Part shown: one piece after another, positions 1 through 6,976 of the stretch | Layout of the letters: every line of letters begins with the position of its first letter | Position numbering within the stretch: position 1 is the first letter of the stretch | Assembly: GCA_013002625.1 (NCBI GenBank) | Contig: JABDJE010000206.1 | Coordinates: 1 to 20,373 of the forward strand | From: Saprospiraceae bacterium | Lineage (GTDB): Bacteria; Bacteroidota; Bacteroidia; Chitinophagales; Saprospiraceae | DNA length: 20,373 nucleotides | Reading direction: 5' to 3' | Notes under the pieces: model-generated | The model's input: the letters and a program-made list of their open reading frames with translations, nothing else | The model's database searches: none | What the model was told of the DNA's origin: nothing | Made by a program: the position numbers and the translations under genes

Positions 1-1739
1 TTACCGGCGACCTCATGTTTTGCCAGGGGATAATTGGTAGCATAACTTTCAATGGCTATCCTTTCTGCTGCGATTGAATTCATCGTGAGGTATTCGGCCA
101 CAGAAATGCCCCGCTTTAGATTATTATACTGAACATATTCGGGTAGGCCACGCTCCGCGTGATCTGCATAGACCAATAACTTTATATTGAGATCCTCTCT
201 GTCCTTCAAAAAGTCAATTAGCCCTGATAATTTCCTAGCATTTTCGTCTCTCAACAAGTCCGTTCTATCCTGATAAAATAAGCTATAGGCAAACTCCGGC
301 TTTGTGCTTTTATTGGCAGAACCCAATTGGACTGCCCGCTTAACTTCAAGAACAGCCTCTGGCTTCTGGACATCAGTTGAATCCAATTCAGGGATACTAT
401 CGTGCACTACGACAACATTGATACTGTCATCCTTTATTATTGTGCTGTCTTTCCGTTCAATCTCTGTATTGGCCTTTGTTTGTGCTTCCGCAATATTTAA
501 ATATGAAAGCTTCAGACTATCTGCCCATTGAAATGCGACTGCTTCATCCAAATATGCAAAGTAAAGGTCAAACCCGCCTCTACCTGTTTTTCTATCCGAG
601 AAAAAGAAAGCCATTTGAGCATCGTTGTGGAATCGAAAACCTAAATCGTCTCCTGCACTATTAACCGAATTATTGATATGTGACACATTGGTTGTTCCTG
701 ATTGAAACTGCGCTTTATAGACATCAAAGCCACCATAACAATATGGCTTGTTTGAACTAAAATACATCAACTTCTTATCTGCTGACATATACGGTGTGCG
801 CTCATCAAATTCAGAATTGATTTCAGGTCCCATGTTAATAGGGTCCTTCCATCGGTCGGCCTCATATTTGACCAGATAAATATCATAACCACCAAAACCA
901 CCTGATCGATTACTCGCAAAGACACATGTATTATGATTTAGCATTTGAATATCAATCGCATCTTTAAATACATCCGAATCGAGTCTTACAATCTGAGTCT
1001 GGTCTTTTATAACTGTTGAAATGTGCGCTTGGGTCTTGCTTTTATTTTTTTCAAAATACATCAGGCTTTGTCCGTCTGCACTTATATCACTGGTCCATTG
1101 GTCTGAATTAGATTTATGCTCTTTGTGAAATCCTTCAACTATTTGCCATTGGCCTTGCTCATTTAAAAAGCTGGCCCTCATTGCAAGCCGACCATCTAGT
1201 TCTGTGGAATAATAAAACAGGTTCCCGTATTGTGGTGATTGGACCACAAATAGTTCATCAAAAATAGAATTGATATCCTCTCCGAAGCCTTGTACCAATA
1301 AAGTTTTGCGCTTGTTATGGTTTTGCATTCCAAACAAGCAGTTTTTAATCTCGATACGTGCGCGCGTTGCTTGCTCACTGTCCTGATCAATTTTAGTGAG
1401 CAAGATTTTATAGAAATAAATAGCTTCCTCATATACATCCTTATGCTGCATTGTTTTAGCCATCATTTCAAAAAGATCTGGTTCGTTGTAGCCGAGTTTC
1501 CTTGCACGGGTGAGGTCTCTAATGGTCCGATCAAGATCATTAATACGATAATAGACTTTACCTCTTAGTGAAATGGCTTTAAGGTTTTCTTCAATATTCT
1601 CAATCTGATTGAGATGCGTCAATGCTGCCTGATATTGACCGATTTGAAAGGCCTTCTTTGCCAATCCATAATTGTCTTGAGAAGATAAACCGCTCCAGCC
1701 CAGGAGAAATATTAGAAGAATTTTGATTTTACTATCCAA
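1..1739 (-). CDS. TPR / PD40 / OmpA-like envelope protein, C-terminus cut by window edge
   Basis: 579 residues are visible and the frame stays open to base 1, so the C-terminus is missing. A signal peptide (about 1-20) is followed by TPR-like helices (about 22-115). A PD40/WD40-like beta-propeller follows, with blades marked by SNRSGGFGGYDIY (276-288), SSNKPYCYGGFDVY (328-341) and SDRKTGRGGFDLY (381-393). After a charged linker (about 400-480) comes a divergent OmpA C-terminal domain (482 onward). That domain keeps the Asp (526) and Arg (543) positions that bind diaminopimelate in OmpA proteins, but it lacks the usual NxxLS text. The start is TTG at 1739-1737: an in-frame stop lies four codons upstream, and the first in-frame ATG would remove the signal peptide. 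The order resembles PorE-type proteins of the type IX secretion system, but I see no carboxypeptidase-regulatory domain between propeller and OmpA, so the PorE role is only a possibility. It lies 30 bp downstream of the E2 gene on the same strand. Confidence 0.8.
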   Translation of the reverse strand, partial: MDSKIKILLIFLLGWSGLSSQDNYGLAKKAFQIGQYQAALTHLNQIENIEENLKAISLRGKVYYRINDLDRTIRDLTRARKLGYNEPDLFEMMAKTMQHKDVYEEAIYFYKILLTKIDQDSEQATRARIEIKNCLFGMQNHNKRKTLLVQGFGEDINSIFDELFVVQSPQYGNLFYYSTELDGRLAMRASFLNEQGQWQIVEGFHKEHKSNSDQWTSDISADGQSLMYFEKNKSKTQAHISTVIKDQTQIVRLDSDVFKDAIDIQMLNHNTCVFASNRSGGFGGYDIYLVKYEADRWKDPINMGPEINSEFDERTPYMSADKKLMYFSSNKPYCYGGFDVYKAQFQSGTTNVSHINNSVNSAGDDLGFRFHNDAQMAFFFSDRKTGRGGFDLYFAYLDEAVAFQWADSLKLSYLNIAEAQTKANTEIERKDSTIIKDDSINVVVVHDSIPELDSTDVQKPEAVLEVKRAVQLGSANKSTKPEFAYSLFYQDRTDLLRDENARKLSGLIDFLKDREDLNIKLLVYADHAERGLPEYVQYNNLKRGISVAEYLTMNSIAAERIAIESYATNYPLAKHEVAG

Positions 1740-1769
1740 GCCTATATACTAATTGGAAAGTAAAATAAG

Positions 1770-3104
1770 TCATATATTCTGTGAAGTGTCAAATGCTTCC
1801 AGATATTCTGCGACACGTTTCAAGAAAGACCCTCCCAGGAACCCATCAACTACACGATGGTCATAAGAGAGTGATAAGAACATTAGTTGTCGAATAGCAA
1901 TTAAGTCACCATATTCTGTTTCAACTACTGCAGGTTTTTTTCTGATGGCCCCTAATGCCATAATAGCTACCTGGGGTTGATTGATAATGGGCGTACCCAT
2001 CACATTGCCAAAGGTTCCTACATTGGTCACAGTAAATGTTCCGTCCTGAATTTCTTCTGGTTTGAGCTTATTGGCTCTGGCTCTATTGGCTAGGTCATTA
2101 ACGGACTTGGTTAGTCCAGGCAGGTTTAGAAAATCAGCATTCTTAATCACGGGCACGATAAGGTTACCCGATGGTAACGCTGCTGCCATGCCGATATTGA
2201 TGTCTTTTTTCACAACAATATTTGACCCATCAACGGATATATTTATCATAGGATAATCCTTTATGGCCCGAATGATTGCATCCATAAAGATCGGTGTGAA
2301 CGTAATTTTTTCACCATACTTATCCGCAAAAGCTTTTTTATTGGCGTTTCTCCAGTTCACAATATTCGTCACATCGGCCTCCACGAAAGAAGTTACGTGA
2401 GGAGAAGTATGTTTGGACATAACCATATGGTCGGCAATCAGCTTTCGCATCCTGTCCATTTCTACGATTTCAACATTGCCGCTTGGTGCTGGTGTTGAAA
2501 CAGCAGGTCGTGATACGCTATGTCCGTTGGATTGAGCCTTCTTTACCGGCTCTGATTTACTTACAGAAGGTGCGGACTGAACTGATCTGTTAGAGACATA
2601 AGAAAGTATATCTTTTTTTGTTACCCGTCCTTTTGCACCGGTTCCAGGCACTTGCTCCAACTCCTCCATCGAGATACCTTCTTTCTGTGCGATGCTTCGA
2701 ACCAGTGGTGAATAGAATCTGTCCGAGCTTCCGGATGAGCTCGAAACCTGAGGTTGTGGTTTCTGTGGGGCTGGTTTGGGTATTTCCTGAGCTGGTGGTT
2801 CCGCTTTTATGGCTTTTATTTCTTCTTCGATGATGGCTGCAGCAGGTGGTTCTGATTCTTGGCCTTCGGTTTCAATAATTGCAATCACTTTTCCGATCTC
2901 AACTACATCATCTTCTTGAAACATGATTTCCTTAATGACACCATCCACTGGAGAAGGAATTTCCGAGTCAACTTTGTCGGTAGCGATTTCCAATATCGTT
3001 TCATCCTCTTCTACCCTGTCGCCAACATTTTTCACCCACTTGAGAATGGTTGCTTCCATTATACTCTCTCCCATCTTGGGCATTAATAACTCAGTCTTAG
3101 CCAT
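1770..3104 (-). CDS. 2-oxoacid dehydrogenase E2 component (dihydrolipoamide acyltransferase)
   Basis: This is the acyltransferase core of a 2-oxoacid dehydrogenase complex. It moves the acyl group from lipoyl-lysine to CoA in the cytoplasm. The 444 residues show the full architecture with one lipoyl domain: residues 3-78 with the lipoylated lysine in ATDKVD (K44), a Pro/Ala/Glu-rich swinging linker (about 82-128), the peripheral subunit-binding domain (about 130-168, FYSPLVRSIAQ...GTGAKGRVTKKDI), and the catalytic domain ending in the active-site motif DHRVVDG (H416, D420). The TDKVD lipoyl context and single lipoyl domain resemble branched-chain or generic E2 proteins of Bacteroidota more than E. 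coli AceF. Sequence alone does not settle whether the substrate is pyruvate, 2-oxoglutarate or branched-chain 2-oxoacids, so no symbol is given. No E1 or E3 gene lies beside it. It follows cinA by 36 bp and precedes the PD40/OmpA gene. Confidence 0.93.
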   Translation of the reverse strand: MAKTELLMPKMGESIMEATILKWVKNVGDRVEEDETILEIATDKVDSEIPSPVDGVIKEIMFQEDDVVEIGKVIAIIETEGQESEPPAAAIIEEEIKAIKAEPPAQEIPKPAPQKPQPQVSSSSGSSDRFYSPLVRSIAQKEGISMEELEQVPGTGAKGRVTKKDILSYVSNRSVQSAPSVSKSEPVKKAQSNGHSVSRPAVSTPAPSGNVEIVEMDRMRKLIADHMVMSKHTSPHVTSFVEADVTNIVNWRNANKKAFADKYGEKITFTPIFMDAIIRAIKDYPMINISVDGSNIVVKKDINIGMAAALPSGNLIVPVIKNADFLNLPGLTKSVNDLANRARANKLKPEEIQDGTFTVTNVGTFGNVMGTPIINQPQVAIMALGAIRKKPAVVETEYGDLIAIRQLMFLSLSYDHRVVDGFLGGSFLKRVAEYLEAFDTSQNI

Positions 3105-3123
3105 AATTTAATCTATTAAAACG

Positions 3124-3131
3124 CAAAGTTA
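3124..3131 (-). promoter_or_regulatory. Possible -7 box (TAACTTTG) for the E2 gene
   Basis: On the minus strand the cinA-E2 gap contains TAACTTTG, a match to the Bacteroidota -7 consensus TAnnTTTG, about 20 bp before the E2 ATG. I find no TTG at a standard -33 spacing, so the E2 gene may instead be read through from cinA. The match is seen; promoter activity is inference. Confidence 0.35.
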
Positions 3132-3140
3132 CGTCAATTC

Positions 3141-4376
3141 TCAATGAGTTAAAAACAATCTTAATCGATTCATCGCGACGACTGTCGTATACTCAATGTT
3201 TTTTATCCTGTCCTTTCCTAATTGTAGCTTTTCGGTATGTCTTTCACCTTTTGAGCCCCAGGCCAGCCACACTGTCCCTACCGGTTTGTCTGGTGTGCCC
3301 CCGCCTGGTCCTGCAATACCCGAAACGGCAACGCCTATGTCGGCGCCAGAACTCTGCAGGAGACCATCAAGCATCTCAATAACAGTTTGCTCACTTACCG
3401 CACCTTGCTCAATAAGTGTCTCTTCCTGAACACCAAGGTGAATCCTTTTCATTTCATTGCTGTAGGACACACTTCCTCCAAGAAAATATTTCGATGAGCC
3501 CGACACACTTACTATTTTGGCGGCAATCTGGCCTCCAGTACAACTTTCTGCAGTGGCAAGGGTTTTGCCCTTTCGTACAAAAACATCCATTAAGGCCTGT
3601 TCCAACAGCGTTTTTTCAAATCCGTAAACATAATCGCCAAGCGCATTGGTCAATTTTGTTTTATACTTTTCCATCACATCATCTTGGGCGTTTTGTCCCC
3701 TGGCGGTTAAGCGTACCTTAACCTGTCCTAAACCTGGCAAATATGCTACACTCAGGCCTTCTGGCAGTTCATCAATTATATCCCTAATCTTGGCTTCAAC
3801 ACGTGTCTCACCTATTCCAACTGTTCTGATGGTTCTGTGTAATGTGGGGACGCCAAGGTTGTTAATACTTTTGAGTAGTGGAAGAAAGCTGTTTTCAAAT
3901 ATCCACTTCATTTCGTAGGGAACCCCTGGTAAAGACAAGATGTGTGTTCCTTTTTGGGTGAAATACATGCCAGGTGCTGTTCCCATTTTATTTTCCAGTA
4001 CCTCAATGCCTTTCGGAAGATAGCATTGAAGCCGATGAGCTTCAGTCAGAGTGAACCCTACTTTTTCAAAATAAGCAGTGATCTTATTAAACATGGTTTC
4101 ATCAAAATACATGTCAGTATTCATGAATTCAGCAAGGGCTTTTTTTGTGACGTCGTCTTTAGTTGGTCCCAAGCCACCCGTAACGATAATTAAGTCTGAT
4201 GCACTTGATAGCAGCTCAAGGGACTCAACTATATCTTCGAGCTTGTCGCTTATGGAAAGCACGTTCTGAATGACTACAGATTCCTGAGTTAAGTTATCTG
4301 CCAGCCATGTAGAATTTGTGTCTACCAGCTGCCCCAGGAGAATTTCATCTCCGATTGTTACAATACTTGCTTTCAT
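3141..4376 (-). CDS. cinA: CinA: competence/damage-inducible protein with NMN amidohydrolase domain
   Basis: The 411 residues form the classic two-domain CinA. The N-terminal part (about 1-170) is a MoaB/MogA-like COG1058 domain, opening with IVTIGDEILLGQLVDTNS and carrying TGGLGPTKDD (66-75). In characterised homologues this half acts as an ADP-ribose pyrophosphatase. The C-terminal part (about 255-411) is the PncC-type nicotinamide-mononucleotide deamidase, with AESCTGG (276-282, catalytic-type Ser278) and GIAGPGGGTPDKPVG. The expected role is recycling of NMN produced by NAD-using DNA ligase, and repair of damaged pyridine nucleotides. The name reflects co-transcription with recA in some Firmicutes; no recA is present here. 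The ATG start gives the conserved N-terminus directly. It heads a minus-strand run with the E2 and PD40/OmpA genes. Confidence 0.95.
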   Translation of the reverse strand: MKASIVTIGDEILLGQLVDTNSTWLADNLTQESVVIQNVLSISDKLEDIVESLELLSSASDLIIVTGGLGPTKDDVTKKALAEFMNTDMYFDETMFNKITAYFEKVGFTLTEAHRLQCYLPKGIEVLENKMGTAPGMYFTQKGTHILSLPGVPYEMKWIFENSFLPLLKSINNLGVPTLHRTIRTVGIGETRVEAKIRDIIDELPEGLSVAYLPGLGQVKVRLTARGQNAQDDVMEKYKTKLTNALGDYVYGFEKTLLEQALMDVFVRKGKTLATAESCTGGQIAAKIVSVSGSSKYFLGGSVSYSNEMKRIHLGVQEETLIEQGAVSEQTVIEMLDGLLQSSGADIGVAVSGIAGPGGGTPDKPVGTVWLAWGSKGERHTEKLQLGKDRIKNIEYTTVVAMNRLRLFLTH

Positions 4377-4575
4377 TTAAATTTTACGATTAGTCGTTGT
4401 TCTTAATTTGAAACTCAAAATTAATCATCTAAAAGACATGCTTTATCCACCATCTACTCTTATTTAAGCTGAATTGCTACGAAGAGTAAATACATTAATG
4501 TGACTTTCGTTTTGAATCTAAGTCAAAAGATTGAAACATATTTATTTAAATCCAAAATTCACAATCCATTTAAAA
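4377..4575. other. Divergent intergenic region between cinA and the OmpA-repeat gene
   Basis: About 200 bp of AT-rich DNA between two divergent starts. On the minus strand TAATTTTG (4423-4416) matches TAnnTTTG about 40 bp before cinA. On the plus strand a weaker ACTTTCGT tract at 4503-4510 precedes the OmpA gene. No ORF with a recognisable product, no RNA gene and no strong hairpin is seen. Confidence 0.5.
4416..4423 (-). promoter_or_regulatory. Possible -7 box (TAATTTTG) for cinA
   Basis: TAATTTTG on the minus strand fits the Bacteroidota -7 consensus and would give a leader of roughly 35 nt before the cinA ATG. No clear TTG lies at -33 spacing, so support is partial. Confidence 0.35.
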
Positions 4576-5691
4576 ATGAAAAAATCCAACTTAGTTAAAG
4601 TTATTATGCTTCTTCTCTTAGGCTCTTTTTCTGCGCAAGCCCAAATTGATGGCCTTCCAGATAATGCAGAACCTGGCAAGTGTTATGTTAAGTGTGTAAC
4701 ACCAGATGAATTCAAAGACGTTACAGAAACGATTGTAACCAAACCTTCTTACAAAACGATATCCATTACACCAGCTGTATATAAAGACGTTACAGAAACG
4801 GTAGTCGTCAAAGAGGCAACAGTAAGGTATGAGTTTGTTCCTGCTGTATATGAAACGATCGAAGTGCCTTATGTAGGAAAGCAAGGAAGAACAGATTTAA
4901 ACCCTATTGCTGCAAGCTTTACCAATGATTCTGAGACGCGGGAAGTATATCCTAAAATTTCAAAATTTGAATATGCGCCTTTCCCAGACTGTGCAAGCGG
5001 AAACCCTAATGATTGTCAAGCATTGTGCTGGCAGGAATATCCAGCAAAATCTCAAACAATTCCTGTTCTGAGGTTGGCCACTGATGCGTCTACAACAGCT
5101 GTTCCAGTAGCAGAGGTGCCGGCAACCTACAAGAAACAAGTGATTAAAGAGGCTGCAAAATACATTGAAATTGCTGTTCCAGAAATTACTGAGACAATCA
5201 CAAAAAGTGTGTTGGTGACACCAGCTCAAGTAGTTGAAACAATAGTTCCTGAAGAAACCACAACCATTACCAAGACAGTGCTTGTAAAAGAAGGCGGCAT
5301 GACAACTTGGGAAGAAGTGGAATGTTCATTGGTCAACCCAACCATCCTCCCAATCTATTATGACTACAACAGTGCCAACTTACGTCCAGGATCAAAAACA
5401 GTAATTGATACCACAATCTTTGAACTCATGACAGATCAGCCAAATATTTCGGTTGAAATCGGATCACATACCGATTCAAGAGGGAGAGATAGCTATAATC
5501 TTGACTTGAGTCAACGCCGCGCTCAATCTGTTGTAGATTATCTCGTTTCAAAAGGTATTACAAGATCAAGATTGATTGCCAAGGGATATGGTGAAACAAG
5601 ATTGATTAACAGATGCGCAAACGGTGTAACGTGTACAGAAGCGGAGCATCAAAATAACCGACGTACAGACTTCAGAGTTATCAGTCAATAG
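4576..5691 (+). CDS. Secreted OmpA-family protein with 23-residue repeats
   Basis: 371 residues from ATG 4576. This start places a clean signal peptide (MKKSNLVKVIMLLLLGSFSA, then QAQ) at the N-terminus; a TTG 15 codons upstream would bury it. The C-terminal ~115 residues are a canonical OmpA/Pal peptidoglycan-binding domain, with YYDYNSANLRPGS, HTDSRGRDSYNLDLSQRRAQ and KGYGETR, plus a two-cysteine insert (RCANGVTC) before the final NNRRTDF. Between signal and OmpA domain lie Val/Thr/Glu-rich repeats of 23 residues (VTETxVxK core): two in tandem at 4708-4845 and two more at 5185-5322, separated by a Cys-containing segment. There is no lipobox cysteine directly after the signal, so it is probably a periplasmic or surface protein anchored through peptidoglycan. 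The gene is monocistronic, with a strong hairpin just downstream. The role of the repeat stalk is unknown. Confidence 0.9.
   Translation: MKKSNLVKVIMLLLLGSFSAQAQIDGLPDNAEPGKCYVKCVTPDEFKDVTETIVTKPSYKTISITPAVYKDVTETVVVKEATVRYEFVPAVYETIEVPYVGKQGRTDLNPIAASFTNDSETREVYPKISKFEYAPFPDCASGNPNDCQALCWQEYPAKSQTIPVLRLATDASTTAVPVAEVPATYKKQVIKEAAKYIEIAVPEITETITKSVLVTPAQVVETIVPEETTTITKTVLVKEGGMTTWEEVECSLVNPTILPIYYDYNSANLRPGSKTVIDTTIFELMTDQPNISVEIGSHTDSRGRDSYNLDLSQRRAQSVVDYLVSKGITRSRLIAKGYGETRLINRCANGVTCTEAEHQNNRRTDFRVISQ
4708..4845 (+). repeat. Tandem 69-bp (23-residue) coding repeats
   Basis: Two in-frame units, 4708-4776 and 4777-4845, share the protein pattern (E/V)(F/Y)KDVTETxVxK...PA. They contain an identical 18-bp stretch at 4714-4731 and 4783-4800, exactly 69 bp apart. 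A degenerate third start (VYETIEVPYVGK) follows. The same 23-residue period returns at 5185-5253 and 5254-5322 (ITETITKSVLV..., ETTTITKTVLV...). Confidence 0.8.
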
Positions 5692-5712
5692 AAAAATTAC
5701 GAATGCATTAAC

Positions 5713-5744
5713 AAAAGGCTGCCATGTTATCATGGTGGCCTTTT
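5713..5744. terminator. Bidirectional terminator between the OmpA-repeat gene and the biotin ligase gene
   Basis: AAAAGGCTGCCATG, loop TTAT, CATGGTGGCCTTTT forms a 14-bp stem with two G-U wobbles. The A-run on one flank and T-run on the other give a U-tract in either direction. It sits between convergent stop codons. Confidence 0.85.
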
Positions 5745-5747
5745 CTG

Positions 5748-6506
5748 TTAAGAGAGCATTTGTATTTCCCTGAAATTAAATACCTCTTTTTGATTGCCTG
5801 TGTCAAGAACCAGTTTTCCTTCTCTTGTAATACTATGAATTTCACCTTCAAAAACAACATTGGTGTCCGTGCGTTTGAATCGGGCTTTTCTCCCTTTTGT
5901 ATACAGTTTTGTGAAATACTCTTTTCGCCAGGCTTCACTGTTTTTATTTAAAAGAGCAAACCTTCTCCCGACGGCTTTTTCCAATGAAAAAATTATATCC
6001 AGCACATCAAAGCTTTGTCCAGTGATCTGTCTAAGTGAAATAGGGTTCGGTATATCTTTCGGAAAGAGGTCCTGATTAACATTCAAGCCTATTCCGAGAA
6101 TAGTATTGATCACTTTATCGCCGCGGATACTGTTTTGAATAAGAAGGCCTGCCAGTTTTTGATCGTTATAATAAATGTCATTGGGCCACTTGATGTATAA
6201 ATGCTGTGCATCGAGGATCTCAGAGCAAAAGTCATAGAGTGCCAAGGACAAAGCTATTGAAATATCAAACTGATTTTTGACATCAATTTTTATGTGAAAT
6301 AAATAAGAGACGGTCAGGTTTTTTCCGACATCACTGAACCAATATCTGTCAATTTGTCCTCTTCCGACTGTTTGATTGTCCGTATATACACAATAATTGC
6401 GGTGTGGAAGGCTTTTTGATAATAGTTCTTGTGCGTATTGATTGGTGGAAGCCGTCTTTTCTAAATAGATAAACTGATCAACTTTTAAGGATATTTCGTG
6501 TTCCAC
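5748..6506 (-). CDS. birA: Biotin--[acetyl-CoA-carboxylase] ligase, single-domain type
   Basis: This enzyme activates biotin with ATP and attaches it to the lysine of biotin carrier proteins. The 252 residues from GTG 6506 cover the catalytic domain (LEKTASTNQYA, TVGRGQIDRYW, KWPND at 106-110, KLAGLL with K117, GIGLNV) and a small C-terminal SH3-like domain (about 205-252). The N-terminal helix-turn-helix of E. coli BirA is absent, so this is a ligase without repressor function. I chose GTG 6506 over an upstream ATG at 6593 because the longer form would add 29 hydrophobic residues unlike the family and overlap the divergent rsfS start. The biotin-loop motif reads GRGQID rather than the classical GRGRxG: Gln51 takes the place of E. 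coli Arg118, and Asp53 that of a glycine. The gene is convergent with the OmpA-repeat gene and divergent from rsfS. Confidence 0.9.
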   Translation of the reverse strand: MEHEISLKVDQFIYLEKTASTNQYAQELLSKSLPHRNYCVYTDNQTVGRGQIDRYWFSDVGKNLTVSYLFHIKIDVKNQFDISIALSLALYDFCSEILDAQHLYIKWPNDIYYNDQKLAGLLIQNSIRGDKVINTILGIGLNVNQDLFPKDIPNPISLRQITGQSFDVLDIIFSLEKAVGRRFALLNKNSEAWRKEYFTKLYTKGRKARFKRTDTNVVFEGEIHSITREGKLVLDTGNQKEVFNFREIQMLS

Positions 6507-6526
6507 TGTCGCACACTTAATTTTAG

Positions 6527-6534
6527 TAAATTTG
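6527..6534 (+). promoter_or_regulatory. Possible -7 box (TAAATTTG) for rsfS-ftsH
   Basis: TAAATTTG in the 53-bp gap between the birA and rsfS starts matches TAnnTTTG and would place transcription start about 20 nt before the rsfS TTG. No TTG is seen at -33 spacing. Confidence 0.45.
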
Positions 6535-6559
6535 AATATAGCTAAACAGAAAATAAAGT

Positions 6560-6946
6560 TTGCATAATAAAAGCGTTTTAGAAAAAGAAGCATCGAATAA
6601 TCTGGATATAACTGAGCTGATCATCGATAGCATACAAGACATCAAAGGCAAGAACATTCTGAAGTTGGATTTAAGAGAACTGGATGATGCGCCTACTGAC
6701 TATTTCATTATTTGTGAGGGGGATTCAACCACCCAGATCAGTGCAATTGCTGATAACATTGTATACCGAACAAAATCTGAGTTAGGCTTGTATCCTTCAC
6801 ATGTTGAAGGTAAGCAGCATGCAAATTGGATTTTGGTAGATTATTTTGATGTTATCGTCCATGTTTTCTACCCTGAAACCCGAAGGTTTTATGAAATTGA
6901 AGATTTATGGAGTGATGCAAAGTCAACCGAGTACCAGAATATTTAA
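6560..6946 (+). CDS. rsfS: Ribosomal silencing factor RsfS
   Basis: 128 residues of the RsfS/YbeB (Iojap, DUF143) family. RsfS binds ribosomal protein uL14 on the 50S subunit and blocks subunit joining when nutrients are scarce. Family signatures are visible: DAPTDYFIICEGDSTTQISAIADNI, the HVEGKQHANWILVDYFDVIVHVF block, and the C-terminal RRFYEIEDLWSDA. Length is normal for the family. The start is TTG at 6560; an in-frame stop lies just two codons upstream and there is no in-frame ATG before the conserved core, so a non-ATG start is required. The stop codon is 30 bp before the ftsH ATG, and the two genes are probably co-transcribed, an order I recall as common in Bacteroidota. Confidence 0.95.
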   Translation: MHNKSVLEKEASNNLDITELIIDSIQDIKGKNILKLDLRELDDAPTDYFIICEGDSTTQISAIADNIVYRTKSELGLYPSHVEGKQHANWILVDYFDVIVHVFYPETRRFYEIEDLWSDAKSTEYQNI

Positions 6947-6976
6947 TTGTAGACCGATTTAGACTTAAGAAATACA

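Noticed and set aside
3196..3918. Plus-strand reading frames inside cinA
   Set aside because: They lie opposite well-conserved CinA domains and show no domain signal.
4531..4575. Earlier TTG start for the OmpA-repeat protein
   Set aside because: It would place 15 extra residues before a textbook signal peptide that starts at ATG 4576.
6507..6593. Longer biotin ligase starting at ATG 6593
   Set aside because: The 29 extra residues are unlike the family and the region overlaps the divergent rsfS start and its promoter box.
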